From an uncultured Gluconobacter sp. (lineage in GTDB: Bacteria > Pseudomonadota > Alphaproteobacteria > Acetobacterales > Acetobacteraceae): a stretch of DNA of 38,019 nucleotides. The notes under the pieces are model-generated. The model did no database searches. It was not told the DNA's origin and was given only the letters and a program-made list of their open reading frames with translations. The position numbers and the translations under genes are program-made. Numbering within the stretch: the first letter of the stretch is position 1; each line of letters begins with the position of its first letter. Below, one piece after another: positions 7,252 through 15,456 of the stretch. Where the stretch lies: positions 1 to 38,019 of the forward strand of contig CALFLO010000020.1 of the NCBI GenBank assembly GCA_937880175.1, in the 5' to 3' direction.

Positions 7252-9061
7252 AACCGCCCGTTCGCTGGACGGCCCACGTCCGGACATGATGCGCCCCGGC
7301 TTGAGCCTCTCGCGCATCTGGCGTCTGGTGCGCGATCCCGCTCCGGGACGCATGGGCTATGCGCTTCGCATGGCGGCAGGATGTACGACGACGGTGCTGG
7401 TCGGGGAAATCTGGCAGGTTCCGGAACTCGCCGTTCCGGCACTCGTAACGATGGCGCTGTGGCAGAAGGACCGCGTCACCAATGCCCTCGCCGGCGTGGC
7501 CGTCAATGTGGTGGTCCTGATCCTGCTGACGATCATTTACGGCCTGATCCGTCTGACGCTGGATTACCCGATGGGTCTGGTGATCGTCATAGCCCTGCTG
7601 TCCTTCATGTTTTTCTTCCTCGGCTCGGCCAGCAAGCTCAAACCCGTCGCTTACATGCTCGGGCTGATTACCGTGTACGGGCTGATCGCGATTGACGAGG
7701 TTCCGGTCGGCGAAGTCGTGACGCGCGCGCTGCTTTATACGGACCTGTTTCTTGCGGTTCCCGGCGCGGTCATGGTCGTGCTCGGCCTGCTGATCTGCCC
7801 CTCACCGCGCCGGATCCTGACCGACAGTATTGCCGCGCGTCTTCGCATGTCCTGTCGTCTCCTGAGCAATCCGGATGAGCACCTTCGGGAACAGGCCACG
7901 GACATGCTGCGCGCCGGCACGACCGACATGATGAAATCGGCGAAAATGGCCGGGCTGGAAAAAATCTGGTCCCCGCACGATCTGGCGTGCCTTCGACAGG
8001 CCGCCAGCAGCAGCGTGGCCGTTCTGGCCCTCGCCGATGAGGTCAGCCGAAGTGGGGTCTCGCAAGATGATGCCGCCTGCCTGATCCGCTCCCTTGAGGA
8101 CATGGCGGCCATTTTCGCGGATGGTGACTATCCGGCCGCCATCGAACGGCCGCCCGTCAGCCCGGCATCCGCCACTGCCTGCGCTCTGGCGGATCTGTTG
8201 CCTGATTTTGCGACACCCCCTGCGGATGATGCGAAAGCACCCTCACAGGAGAAAAAGTCCGGTTTCCTTGCCGAAGATGCCTTCAGCAACCCCGATCACG
8301 TCCGCTTTGCCGTCAAGGGCACGGCGGCGGTCATGCTGAGTTATCTAACCTTCAAGGTTCTTGACTGGCCGGGGATCCATACCTGCATCATCACCTGTTT
8401 CATCGTCGCCCTCCCGACGATGGGGGAAATGGTGTCCAAGCTGACCCTGCGCATTTCCGGCGCGCTCGTGGGCGGAACGCTCGGGATTGCCGCCATCATT
8501 TTCGTCATGCCGCATCTGAACGACATCACTGGCTTTCTGGTGCTGGTCTTCGTGGTGTCCCTGATCGCGGCATGGGTCAAAACCGGCGATGAGCGCATTG
8601 CCTATGCCGGTTTCCAGATGGGGCTGGCCTTCTATCTGACCGATCTGAAGGGCTACGGCCCCACGGCCGATATGGCGACCGCGCGGGACCGGATCGTCGG
8701 GATCATGCTCGGAAATTTCATCACCTACGCCATGTTCACGAGCTTCTGGACAGCCAGCGCCTATGACAGGATCGGAGGCGGGCTGCGCAAGCTGGCGGAA
8801 TGTCTGAACGGACAGGCGAAAGCCTCAACATCACAGGCCCGGTCGGACGCCCTCGCCCGCACCCAGTCCGCCCTGCTGGAAAGCGAACGCACACTGGAAT
8901 ATGCCATGTCAGAACCCGTCCATATGCGCGCCGACCTACCCCGGCTGGAAGCCACGCGCAGAGCACTCGACGACGCCGCAGAGCTTTCCGAAGAGCTTCT
9001 GGTTGCGCCAGGCAGACCGGATTTTTCTGACCGCACGGCACGACTGGAACAGATTGCCTGA
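7232..9061 (+). CDS. mdtO: FUSC-family inner-membrane efflux component (MdtO-like)
   Basis: About 609 residues in the fusaric acid resistance (FUSC/YccS) arrangement: an N-terminal bundle of about six membrane helices (from ALRMAAGCTTTVLVG through VMVVLGLLICPS), a soluble middle domain of about 180 residues, a second helix bundle (from VRFAVKGTAAVMLSYLTF to ITYAMFTSFWTAS), and a soluble tail. In such pumps this protein works with an HlyD adaptor and a NodT channel to expel aromatic or dye-like compounds. The start chosen at 7232 lies inside the end of the HlyD gene. An upstream extension to 7094 is out-of-frame shadow of that gene. The stop overlaps the following ATG (TGATG). Confidence 0.9.
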   Translation: MALPVPETARSLDGPRPDMMRPGLSLSRIWRLVRDPAPGRMGYALRMAAGCTTTVLVGEIWQVPELAVPALVTMALWQKDRVTNALAGVAVNVVVLILLTIIYGLIRLTLDYPMGLVIVIALLSFMFFFLGSASKLKPVAYMLGLITVYGLIAIDEVPVGEVVTRALLYTDLFLAVPGAVMVVLGLLICPSPRRILTDSIAARLRMSCRLLSNPDEHLREQATDMLRAGTTDMMKSAKMAGLEKIWSPHDLACLRQAASSSVAVLALADEVSRSGVSQDDAACLIRSLEDMAAIFADGDYPAAIERPPVSPASATACALADLLPDFATPPADDAKAPSQEKKSGFLAEDAFSNPDHVRFAVKGTAAVMLSYLTFKVLDWPGIHTCIITCFIVALPTMGEMVSKLTLRISGALVGGTLGIAAIIFVMPHLNDITGFLVLVFVVSLIAAWVKTGDERIAYAGFQMGLAFYLTDLKGYGPTADMATARDRIVGIMLGNFITYAMFTSFWTASAYDRIGGGLRKLAECLNGQAKASTSQARSDALARTQSALLESERTLEYAMSEPVHMRADLPRLEATRRALDDAAELSEELLVAPGRPDFSDRTARLEQIA

Positions 9062-10683
9062 TGACCCGCCCTGCACGTCCCTTTCCGCTCCCGATCCGCG
9101 CCGCGCTGTATTCTGCTCCGCTTCTGCTTTCCGCCTGCGCCACGCAGGCTCTGGACAGCGCGCCCGCAGCACCGGACAGGCCATGGCAGCCCAATATCGC
9201 GGCAAACGGCGAAATCCTGCCCGGAAAGCATGATCCGCATGCGCTCAATCTGCCGCCCGGATATACGCTGCCGTCCAACACGCAGATCCATGTTCGCCCT
9301 CCCGCCCCGGACGTCCCGGTCCAGACCGGGCATGCTTATGCGCTGGCGGAACTGATCGATATTGCGCAGTCCGCCAATCCCGAAACGCGCCGGGCCTGGA
9401 ACCTCGCCCGCGATGCCGCTCTGGCCGTCGGTATCGCCCGCAGCACCTACCTGCCCCGCCTGACCGCAACCGTTGTGGGCGGCTATAATCACAGCCGCAA
9501 TGATGGCGCGAACCCCACGATCAGCAACGCAGGTGCAGCCGAGGGTATCGTCAATTCCGGCCTGAACGGGCTGGAAAATGCACTGGGTGGCGTGCGCAAC
9601 AACAATTCTGGCGCCGGCGAAGTGCAGACGCTTGGCATGGAATGGCTGCTGTTTGATTTCGGCAAGCGTGAAGCCGTGATCGAGGCCACGAAACAGGCCC
9701 AGATCGCCAGCAATGTCCTGTTCACCGCAGCACATCAGAAAATCATTTATGGCGTAACAACGGCCTACTACACCCACGCCGCCGCCACGAGCCGGGTGCG
9801 GCTCCTGCGTCTGGCGCGGGACAATGCGCGTTTTGTGGAAGCCGCCGCAAACGCCAGACTGCATCAGGGTCAGGGCACGATTGTCGATGTCACGCAGGCC
9901 CGGCAGGCCACCGCGCAGACGGAACTGCGGCTCGTTCAGGCTGAGGGCGACGAGGAAAATACGCGGCTGGAACTGCTCAACGCTATCGGCATTTCTCCCG
10001 CCACCAAGCTGGAGACGCTGGATATTTCCGGCCGGCCCCTCGCTCTGGATGACATGCGCCTGACGGATGCCTTCGTTCAGCAGGCCGTCTCACGCAGACC
10101 AGATGTTCTGGCTGCCTATGCCAGTGCCAAAGCGGCAAAAAGCCGGGTTCAGGCCGCGCGTAGCGAGTTTCTGCCCAAGATTTTCATGACGGGCAACGTG
10201 GCCTACACCACTGGCCGTCTGGCGCTGTCTTCCATTCCCGGCGTGGGGAGCGAAGCACCGCCGACGCTCAACCTGTCCAGCAATGCTTTCAGCAGCCTGA
10301 TCCTCGGTGGCATTACCGTGCCGATCTTTGACGGCGGAACACGCGCAGCCCTTCTGAAACAGGCGCAGGACCAGTCGGACAGCGCGGATGCGACCCTGCG
10401 GCAGACCGTGGACAGTTCGGTCAAACAGATCGTCGCAGCGGAAAACGCCCTGCGCACCAGCCTGAGCGCCTATGCCGCATCCGGCAGACTGGAGACAGCC
10501 GCGCGCACCAGTTTTGAGGCGTCGTCCGCCGCCTATCGCAGCGGCGTAGGCTCCCTCACCCAGACCAGCATTGCCCAGAATGGCTATCTGGACGCGACCC
10601 TCAGCCATTCGGATGCCTATTACGCCGCCCTGATTGCGGCGGCAGGACTGGCTTTCGGGACAGGATCTCTCAGTCAGGAATAA
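9061..10683 (+). CDS. mdtP: NodT-family outer-membrane efflux lipoprotein (MdtP-like)
   Basis: Outer-membrane channel of the tripartite pump, 540 residues. It begins with a lipoprotein signal ending in the lipobox LLLSAC (Cys at about residue 26) and contains the two repeated OEP/TolC helical domains, with recognisable stretches YALAELIDIAQSANPETRRA, GMEWLLFDFGKREA and GGITVPIFDGGTRAALLKQA. Its start overlaps the stop of the FUSC gene by one base, so translation is probably coupled. It is the last gene of the operon, and a hairpin follows the stop at 10696-10729. Confidence 0.93.
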   Translation: MTRPARPFPLPIRAALYSAPLLLSACATQALDSAPAAPDRPWQPNIAANGEILPGKHDPHALNLPPGYTLPSNTQIHVRPPAPDVPVQTGHAYALAELIDIAQSANPETRRAWNLARDAALAVGIARSTYLPRLTATVVGGYNHSRNDGANPTISNAGAAEGIVNSGLNGLENALGGVRNNNSGAGEVQTLGMEWLLFDFGKREAVIEATKQAQIASNVLFTAAHQKIIYGVTTAYYTHAAATSRVRLLRLARDNARFVEAAANARLHQGQGTIVDVTQARQATAQTELRLVQAEGDEENTRLELLNAIGISPATKLETLDISGRPLALDDMRLTDAFVQQAVSRRPDVLAAYASAKAAKSRVQAARSEFLPKIFMTGNVAYTTGRLALSSIPGVGSEAPPTLNLSSNAFSSLILGGITVPIFDGGTRAALLKQAQDQSDSADATLRQTVDSSVKQIVAAENALRTSLSAYAASGRLETAARTSFEASSAAYRSGVGSLTQTSIAQNGYLDATLSHSDAYYAALIAAAGLAFGTGSLSQE

Positions 10684-10695
10684 TCCCTTCAGCAC

Positions 10696-10729
10696 AAAGC
10701 CTGCCGGGGACAATCCCGCGGCAGGCTTT
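10696..10729. terminator. Terminator hairpin after the efflux operon
   Basis: 11-bp perfect stem AAAGCCTGCCG / CGGCAGGCTTT around a 12-base loop. It lies between the convergent NodT gene and the KGG-repeat gene. The T-run is only three long on either side, so termination strength is uncertain. Confidence 0.7.
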
Positions 10730-10756
10730 GCGATAGAGGCTCTGAAGAAGAGCGGA

Positions 10757-11020
10757 TCAGGATTTATGAGACGCCTGTCCACCCTTGCGCCCGGCCTCGG
10801 ACGCTTTCTGCGGGTCCTTGGCAAATCCGCGTCCTGAGTTCTCCCCACTGGAGGACGAGGATGCCCCCTTGGTGGAGTGACTGTTGTGGCCGCCCTTTCG
10901 ACCGGCTTCCGAGGCTTTTTCGCGATCCTGCGAAAAATTGCCCGGATTGCCGGAGGCGCCACTTCCGGTGCCATGAGCGGCAGAGACGATATGGAAATTC
11001 TCTTCATATTTAAGAAACAT
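10757..11020 (-). CDS. KGG-repeat (YciG-like) general stress protein
   Basis: An 87-residue hydrophilic protein with two copies of the stress-induced repeat KASEAGRKGG (about residues 35-44 and 71-80), joined by a Ser/Gly-rich linker. A related degenerate stretch reads GNPGNFSQDREK. Such KGG-motif proteins are small, probably disordered, cytoplasmic proteins induced by acid, osmotic or stationary-phase stress. Their molecular role is not established. An AAGGA ribosome-binding site sits eight bases before the ATG at 11020. It converges on the efflux operon. Confidence 0.88.
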   Translation of the reverse strand: MFLKYEENFHIVSAAHGTGSGASGNPGNFSQDREKASEAGRKGGHNSHSTKGASSSSSGENSGRGFAKDPQKASEAGRKGGQASHKS

Positions 11021-11316
11021 GATGGTTTTCCTTCTACAGATGCCGGTGCGTCTTCTTTGCGAAAAAGAAGTTCTGAACCGAACCAGCCCTCAACAAGAAC
11101 CCAATGCTTACGGTTTCAGAAATATAGAACAAGAATATTTTACTTTGAATAAAAGATACTCATTTGGTGCGACATATTTGAAATACTTTTACATCAAGAA
11201 CCAAGAATCTTTCATGCAAGTATTTCATACCCCTTCATTCGTCAGGATATTCCCCCTTGTCATCGCGCGCCGTCGGGACAAGAGTTCTGACACCTGTTTC
11301 AGTTCCGGAGCCTCCC
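11021..11316. other. AT-rich spacer between divergent genes
   Basis: About 296 bases between the KGG-repeat gene and the nucleotidase gene, noticeably richer in A+T than its surroundings (especially 11100-11230). It must hold both promoters. I could not identify a convincing sigma-factor site, and saw no reading frame with coding character. Confidence 0.5.
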
Positions 11317-11871
11317 ATGCCCCCGTCCCGTCTGCGTCTGGCTGTTGATATGGATGAAGTCCTGGCCGATGCCCTGACCGCGCAACGTGCCTGGTTCAGC
11401 AGGACATATGGCCGTGACTGGACCGACGCCGAACTGCGGGGACGGCATTTCCGGGATCTGGTGCCCGCTGATGAATATGCGGCCATGGAAGCCATGCTGC
11501 ATCAAGGCGATTTCTTCGCCACGCTCGCGGTGATGCCCGGCGCGCAAGACGCCATTTCCGCCCTGTGCGAAACCTGCGAGGTGTTCATCACGACGGCCGC
11601 TATGGAGCATCCGGCCTCCTGCGCCCCAAAATTCGCGTGGCTGCGGGAGCATTTTCCCTGTATCTCCCCGCTGAACATCGTTTTCTGTGGCGACAAGAGC
11701 ATTCTGGCCGCTGATGTGATGATTGATGACAACCTGCGGCATTTTCGCCGGTTTCAGGGCCAAGGGGTGCTTTTCAGCGCGCCGCATAACATGTCCGAAA
11801 CCTGGACCCCGCGCGCGGATAACTGGCCAGATGTGCTGACGATCGTGGATCGGATCGACGCCAGCCGGTGA
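11317..11871 (+). CDS. 5'(3')-deoxyribonucleotidase-like HAD phosphatase
   Basis: A 184-residue protein of the NT5C family (HAD superfamily), expected to remove the phosphate from deoxynucleoside monophosphates. The nucleophile motif DMDEVLAD (Asp at residues 11 and 13) is near the N-terminus. A middle motif VFITTAAMEHP corresponds to HAD motif II, and FCGDKSILAADVMIDDN gives the Lys and the terminal Asp pair of motifs III/IV. The start at 11317 has a GGAG site six bases upstream. The frame is open to 11257, but that extension is not family-like. No obvious functional partner adjoins it. Confidence 0.85.
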   Translation: MPPSRLRLAVDMDEVLADALTAQRAWFSRTYGRDWTDAELRGRHFRDLVPADEYAAMEAMLHQGDFFATLAVMPGAQDAISALCETCEVFITTAAMEHPASCAPKFAWLREHFPCISPLNIVFCGDKSILAADVMIDDNLRHFRRFQGQGVLFSAPHNMSETWTPRADNWPDVLTIVDRIDASR

Positions 11872-12022
11872 AACCGGCCACATCTGTGTCTTTCAGGAAA
11901 CAGCGACGCAGAAACCCGGACGCGACGAGCGTTCACAGGGGCGAATCATTTTGACACTCAGTGCCAGAATGTAGAGAGGAGAGATCAGCTTCACGATATA
12001 GACCGATCAGGACCGACCGCTC

Positions 12023-14230
12023 ATGAAATCCGCACGCCTGCTGCTTTGTCTCTTCTCCGGATCTGTTCTGAGCAGTATGCCAGCATTCGCAGCGGAGACA
12101 CAACCGGCATCGAAGGCAAAAGCCTCTGCGGCCGCGTCCCCCACCAAAGCCGAACCGGCAGCCCCGAAAACCGAGACCATCACGGTTCACAGCCGCAACG
12201 GCGCCGGAACGGCTGCCGATTACCGCACCAAGGACGTCGCCCTCGGCCCGCTTGGAACGCGTTCCGTGCTTGATACGCCCATGTCCATCATGGTCGTGCC
12301 GCATGATGTTCTGTTGAACCAGCAGGCGCGCAACATCAACGATCTCGTGGCCTATGTCCCCTCCGCACAGCTCGAAATGCGTGGCGATCCGAACACCAGC
12401 CGTCCGCAGTCCCGCGGTTTTGAAGGCGATGTGATTTCCAACACCCGCATGGACGGGCTGAACATGGTCATCACCACGCCCTATGCCGCCGAACAGTTCG
12501 ACAGTCTTCAGGTTCTCAACGGTCTGGCAGGCGCGCTTTACGGCCCTCAGAACCCGGCTGGTACGTTCGACTTCACGCTCAAGCGCCCGACGGACCGTAT
12601 GACCGAGCGCTTCGTCGTGGGTACGGATTCCATTGGCGCGCCTATGGAAAGCGCCGATGTCTCCGGGCGCGTCGGCAAGAACAAGTGGTTCGGGTACCGT
12701 CTGAACCTGCTGAACCAGAACGGCGAAGGCTATGTCGAAGGCTCGCATCTGCGGCGTGATCTCGTCAGCGGCGATTTCGACATTCACCTGTCGCCCAAGA
12801 CCGTCATCCAGATCGACGCCAGCCAGTACACCTATGCCGAGCGGGGCTATCCGGGTGGTTTCGCCTACAGCACCGCGATCCAGCTGCCTCAGGCGCCGGA
12901 TCTGAGCCAGAAGGGTTATGGCCAGCCGCAGGCGGGCTATAACATGGAAACCGACACCGCCATGGCCAAGATCATCCATAACTTCAACGACAACTGGAGC
13001 CTCAAGCTTGGCGGCCTGTGGCAGAACGCCGCACGTAACGTGTTCAGCACGTCCAACCAGCTTCTCAATTCCGCGGGCCTGTACAAGCAGACGATCTCCG
13101 CGGCCCTCACCGCCAATGATTTCGTCGCAGGCAGCAACATGGCCTACCTGAACGGCAAGTTCCGCACCGGCCCCCTGCGCCACCAGATCGAGCTGGGCAC
13201 GAACGGTTATGTCATGGGGAACTACAACCCCACGTCCTCGACCGGCACCATCACGCTCGGCGAGGCCTCGATCGGCCATCCCAAGAGTTTTTCGAGTGTG
13301 CAGCCCTATTATTCCGGCCGCTACAAATCCGCCGACACAATGGACCAGTCCCTACTGGCAGGTGACACCATTTCACTGGGCAAGCACTGGTCGATCATGG
13401 GCTCCCTCGCCTGGAGCTGGCTGAGCACGAACAACTACGCCAAGACGGGAACCAAAACGTCCAGCTATAACCGCTCGGCCGCCTTCAGCCCGATGACGAG
13501 CCTGTTGTACAAGCCGACCGACAACCAGACCCTGTATTTTACATGGGGAAAATCGCTTCAGGCGGGTACGGTGGCGCCTGCTGGATCGGTCAACGTCAAT
13601 GAAGTGACGGCGCCGCTGCGTTCTGAAGAATACGAGGTCGGCTACAAGATCCTTGTCGCCAAACGCATCCAGCTCAACATTGCCGGATTCCGCATGTCCC
13701 GCCCCTATGGCTTCACGGACCCCGTCACCAAGGTTTATGCCAATTACGGCATACAGCGGAACTATGGCGTCGAATTCCAGGCTTCGGGCAACATCACTGA
13801 AGACCTGACGTTCCTTGGCGGCATGACCTGGCTGGACGCGCAGATGCTCGGCACGGGATCGTCACTGACGGCCAACAAGCAGGTCGTGGGCGTGCCGCCA
13901 CTGATGGCGAATGCGCTGCTGGATTACCGTCTGCCGTTCCTGAAGGGGGCCGCCGTCAACGCGAATGTCCATTACATGGGCCGCCGCGCCGCCAATGTGT
14001 ACAACACGACCTTCGCACCGTCTTACGTCACGCTGGATCTGGGTGCGCGTTACGCGACCCACGCTTATGGTCAGCCGCTGGTGTTTCGTTTCGGTGTAAA
14101 CAACGTGACGAACCAGAGCTACTGGGCCTCCGTTTATCCGTCGAGCATCAATGGTGTCAGCACGGCGACGAACTCGGCCGTTGCCGGTCTGCCGCGCACC
14201 TATCACTTCAGCATCGAACTGGACCTCTGA
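12023..14230 (+). CDS. TonB-dependent siderophore-type receptor
   Basis: Outer-membrane beta-barrel transporter energised by TonB, 735 residues. It has a signal peptide (MKSARLLLCLFSGSVLSSMPAFAA), a low-complexity Ala/Lys/Pro linker, a probable TonB box (ETITVHS, about residues 51-57), a plug domain (LDTPMSIMVVPHDVL, SRGFEGDVISNTRMDGLN, NGLAGALYGPQNPAGTFDF) and a barrel ending YHFSIELDL with a terminal hydrophobic residue typical of outer-membrane proteins. The family usually imports ferric siderophores. The ligand is unknown. A TTGACA hexamer at 11951-11956 is a possible -35, but the -10 is poor. The gene converges on a TetR regulator, with stops three bases apart. Confidence 0.92.
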   Translation: MKSARLLLCLFSGSVLSSMPAFAAETQPASKAKASAAASPTKAEPAAPKTETITVHSRNGAGTAADYRTKDVALGPLGTRSVLDTPMSIMVVPHDVLLNQQARNINDLVAYVPSAQLEMRGDPNTSRPQSRGFEGDVISNTRMDGLNMVITTPYAAEQFDSLQVLNGLAGALYGPQNPAGTFDFTLKRPTDRMTERFVVGTDSIGAPMESADVSGRVGKNKWFGYRLNLLNQNGEGYVEGSHLRRDLVSGDFDIHLSPKTVIQIDASQYTYAERGYPGGFAYSTAIQLPQAPDLSQKGYGQPQAGYNMETDTAMAKIIHNFNDNWSLKLGGLWQNAARNVFSTSNQLLNSAGLYKQTISAALTANDFVAGSNMAYLNGKFRTGPLRHQIELGTNGYVMGNYNPTSSTGTITLGEASIGHPKSFSSVQPYYSGRYKSADTMDQSLLAGDTISLGKHWSIMGSLAWSWLSTNNYAKTGTKTSSYNRSAAFSPMTSLLYKPTDNQTLYFTWGKSLQAGTVAPAGSVNVNEVTAPLRSEEYEVGYKILVAKRIQLNIAGFRMSRPYGFTDPVTKVYANYGIQRNYGVEFQASGNITEDLTFLGGMTWLDAQMLGTGSSLTANKQVVGVPPLMANALLDYRLPFLKGAAVNANVHYMGRRAANVYNTTFAPSYVTLDLGARYATHAYGQPLVFRFGVNNVTNQSYWASVYPSSINGVSTATNSAVAGLPRTYHFSIELDL

Positions 14231-14233
14231 GGT

Positions 14234-14863
14234 TCAGCCCGAGCTCATCGGGAAGTCATCCTGCCAGAGCAGAGGCTGGAGCGTGAATGTCCGGCGCAGG
14301 ATGGTTTCCAGATCGGATTTGCCTTCGGTCTTGACCCATTCGTCCAGAGCGGTCCGGAACGTCGCAATCGCCGTCCGGGCCAGCAGCCGCGCCACGAGAG
14401 ACGGCATTTCGGTCGCGGGCAGCCGGGCGATCAGGGCGGAAGCGAGCGTCTCCTCCCATTCGGAATAGCGGCGCAGAGCCATGTCCCGGAGGGCCGGTGT
14501 CCCTTCCACAAGCCTGACAACCGCATAGGCATCCATCCTGTCGGACGAATAACACGCCACGACCGGCATCAGCCCCGCCAGAACGGCGTCCTGAAGCGGA
14601 ACGTCCATGGGAACGTCGCGGATGGCCTCGGTCAGGATTGTGGTCACGCCATCGGTCCAGGCAAGGATGATGTCCGCCTTGCCCGGGAAGTACCGGAACA
14701 GTGTCCTGCGCGAAATCTGCGCGGCTTCGGCAATCTCGTCGACCGAAGTTTCCTCGTAACCAGAAGTCGAGAACAGGCGCATCGCCTCACGCACCAGTGC
14801 GGCGTGGGTGCGATCCTTCTTGCGCTGCCGGAGCGGCCCGTCCTGTTCTGCGTCAGTCGTCAT
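14234..14863 (-). CDS. TetR/AcrR-family transcriptional regulator
   Basis: A 209-residue repressor with the TetR helix-turn-helix at about residues 18-62 (ALVREAMRLFSTSGYEETSV, then IAEAAQISRRTLFRYFPGK) and a helical ligand-binding C-terminus with no recognisable specificity. It converges on the TonB receptor gene and lies 55 bases downstream of the CxCC protein gene on the same strand, so its regulated target cannot be assigned from position alone. An ATG start at 14863 fits the family length. Confidence 0.9.
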   Translation of the reverse strand: MTTDAEQDGPLRQRKKDRTHAALVREAMRLFSTSGYEETSVDEIAEAAQISRRTLFRYFPGKADIILAWTDGVTTILTEAIRDVPMDVPLQDAVLAGLMPVVACYSSDRMDAYAVVRLVEGTPALRDMALRRYSEWEETLASALIARLPATEMPSLVARLLARTAIATFRTALDEWVKTEGKSDLETILRRTFTLQPLLWQDDFPMSSG

Positions 14864-14918
14864 GCCGTTCAGTTATCCCGAACTCCCCAAAGAGCATAGA
14901 CCCGATCTGCAAAACCCG

Positions 14919-15326
14919 TCAGGCCACAAGCCTGTAACGGGCACGGACCAGAACGTCATTTTCAAGCTGTTGCCGGACCGACACAAGGTCCTGCACAGTC
15001 GTCAGGACTGCGACTTCACGAAAAAACGGCCTTCTGCCCGTCACGCGGTCCTGAAAAACCTGCGCCAGAACCATGGCGATCGGATCGCGGCTACAGCACA
15101 GACACCCCATGGCATGGCGGCTCCTGAAGGGCGAGGATGCGGGAATGTCGGCCACATCGCCCCACCCGCCGCCCGGTGCCGGATCACCGATCAACAGAGC
15201 GTCACGTCTGCGATCTTCCGGCCATAACGCCCGATCGGACAGCAGGGTCAGGGGGATCAATGCGCTGCCGGAAGACGTCATGCCATCTTCTTTAGCAGGA
15301 CTGGAGATTGCGGGCAGCATTTTCAT
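14919..15326 (-). CDS. Small CxCC protein, weakly COG0523/CobW-like, no P-loop
   Basis: A 135-residue protein that I cannot assign firmly. Residues 74-78 read GCLCC, the CxCC metal-binding pattern typical of COG0523/CobW GTPase chaperones. The stretch after it (VLAQVFQDRV..., REVAVLTTVQDLVSVRQ, ARYRL) resembles the segment following CxCC in that family. The N-terminal half has no GxxxxGKT P-loop, and the protein stops where the GTPase core would continue. It may be a shrunken relative, a decayed gene or coincidence. An AGAGG site six bases before the ATG at 15326 supports the start. It is divergent from metH with 130 bases between them. Confidence 0.6.
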   Translation of the reverse strand: MKMLPAISSPAKEDGMTSSGSALIPLTLLSDRALWPEDRRRDALLIGDPAPGGGWGDVADIPASSPFRSRHAMGCLCCSRDPIAMVLAQVFQDRVTGRRPFFREVAVLTTVQDLVSVRQQLENDVLVRARYRLVA

Positions 15327-15456
15327 GGTGAGCCTCTTTGCCGGGGCAGAACCGTTTTGCTACACCCTCCTGTCTCTGACCGTGTATAGAGGCGCTGCTT
15401 CGACCGCGGGTCCCAGGCCCATTTCCCGTCATTCCCAGTTACAGAGCGTTCTGCCC

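Noticed and set aside
6139..7353. 404-codon open frame antisense to the HlyD gene
   Set aside because: Arg/Gly-rich shadow of the efflux adaptor gene without family features.
15073..15456. Open frame extending metH upstream by 128 codons
   Set aside because: The extension is not like MetH, overlaps the divergent CxCC gene on the other strand, and the ATG at 15457 matches the start of the homocysteine-binding domain.
15327..15456. Possible SAM, SAH or cobalamin riboswitch upstream of metH
   Set aside because: The 130-base leader shows no motif or hairpin set that I recognise as one of these riboswitches.
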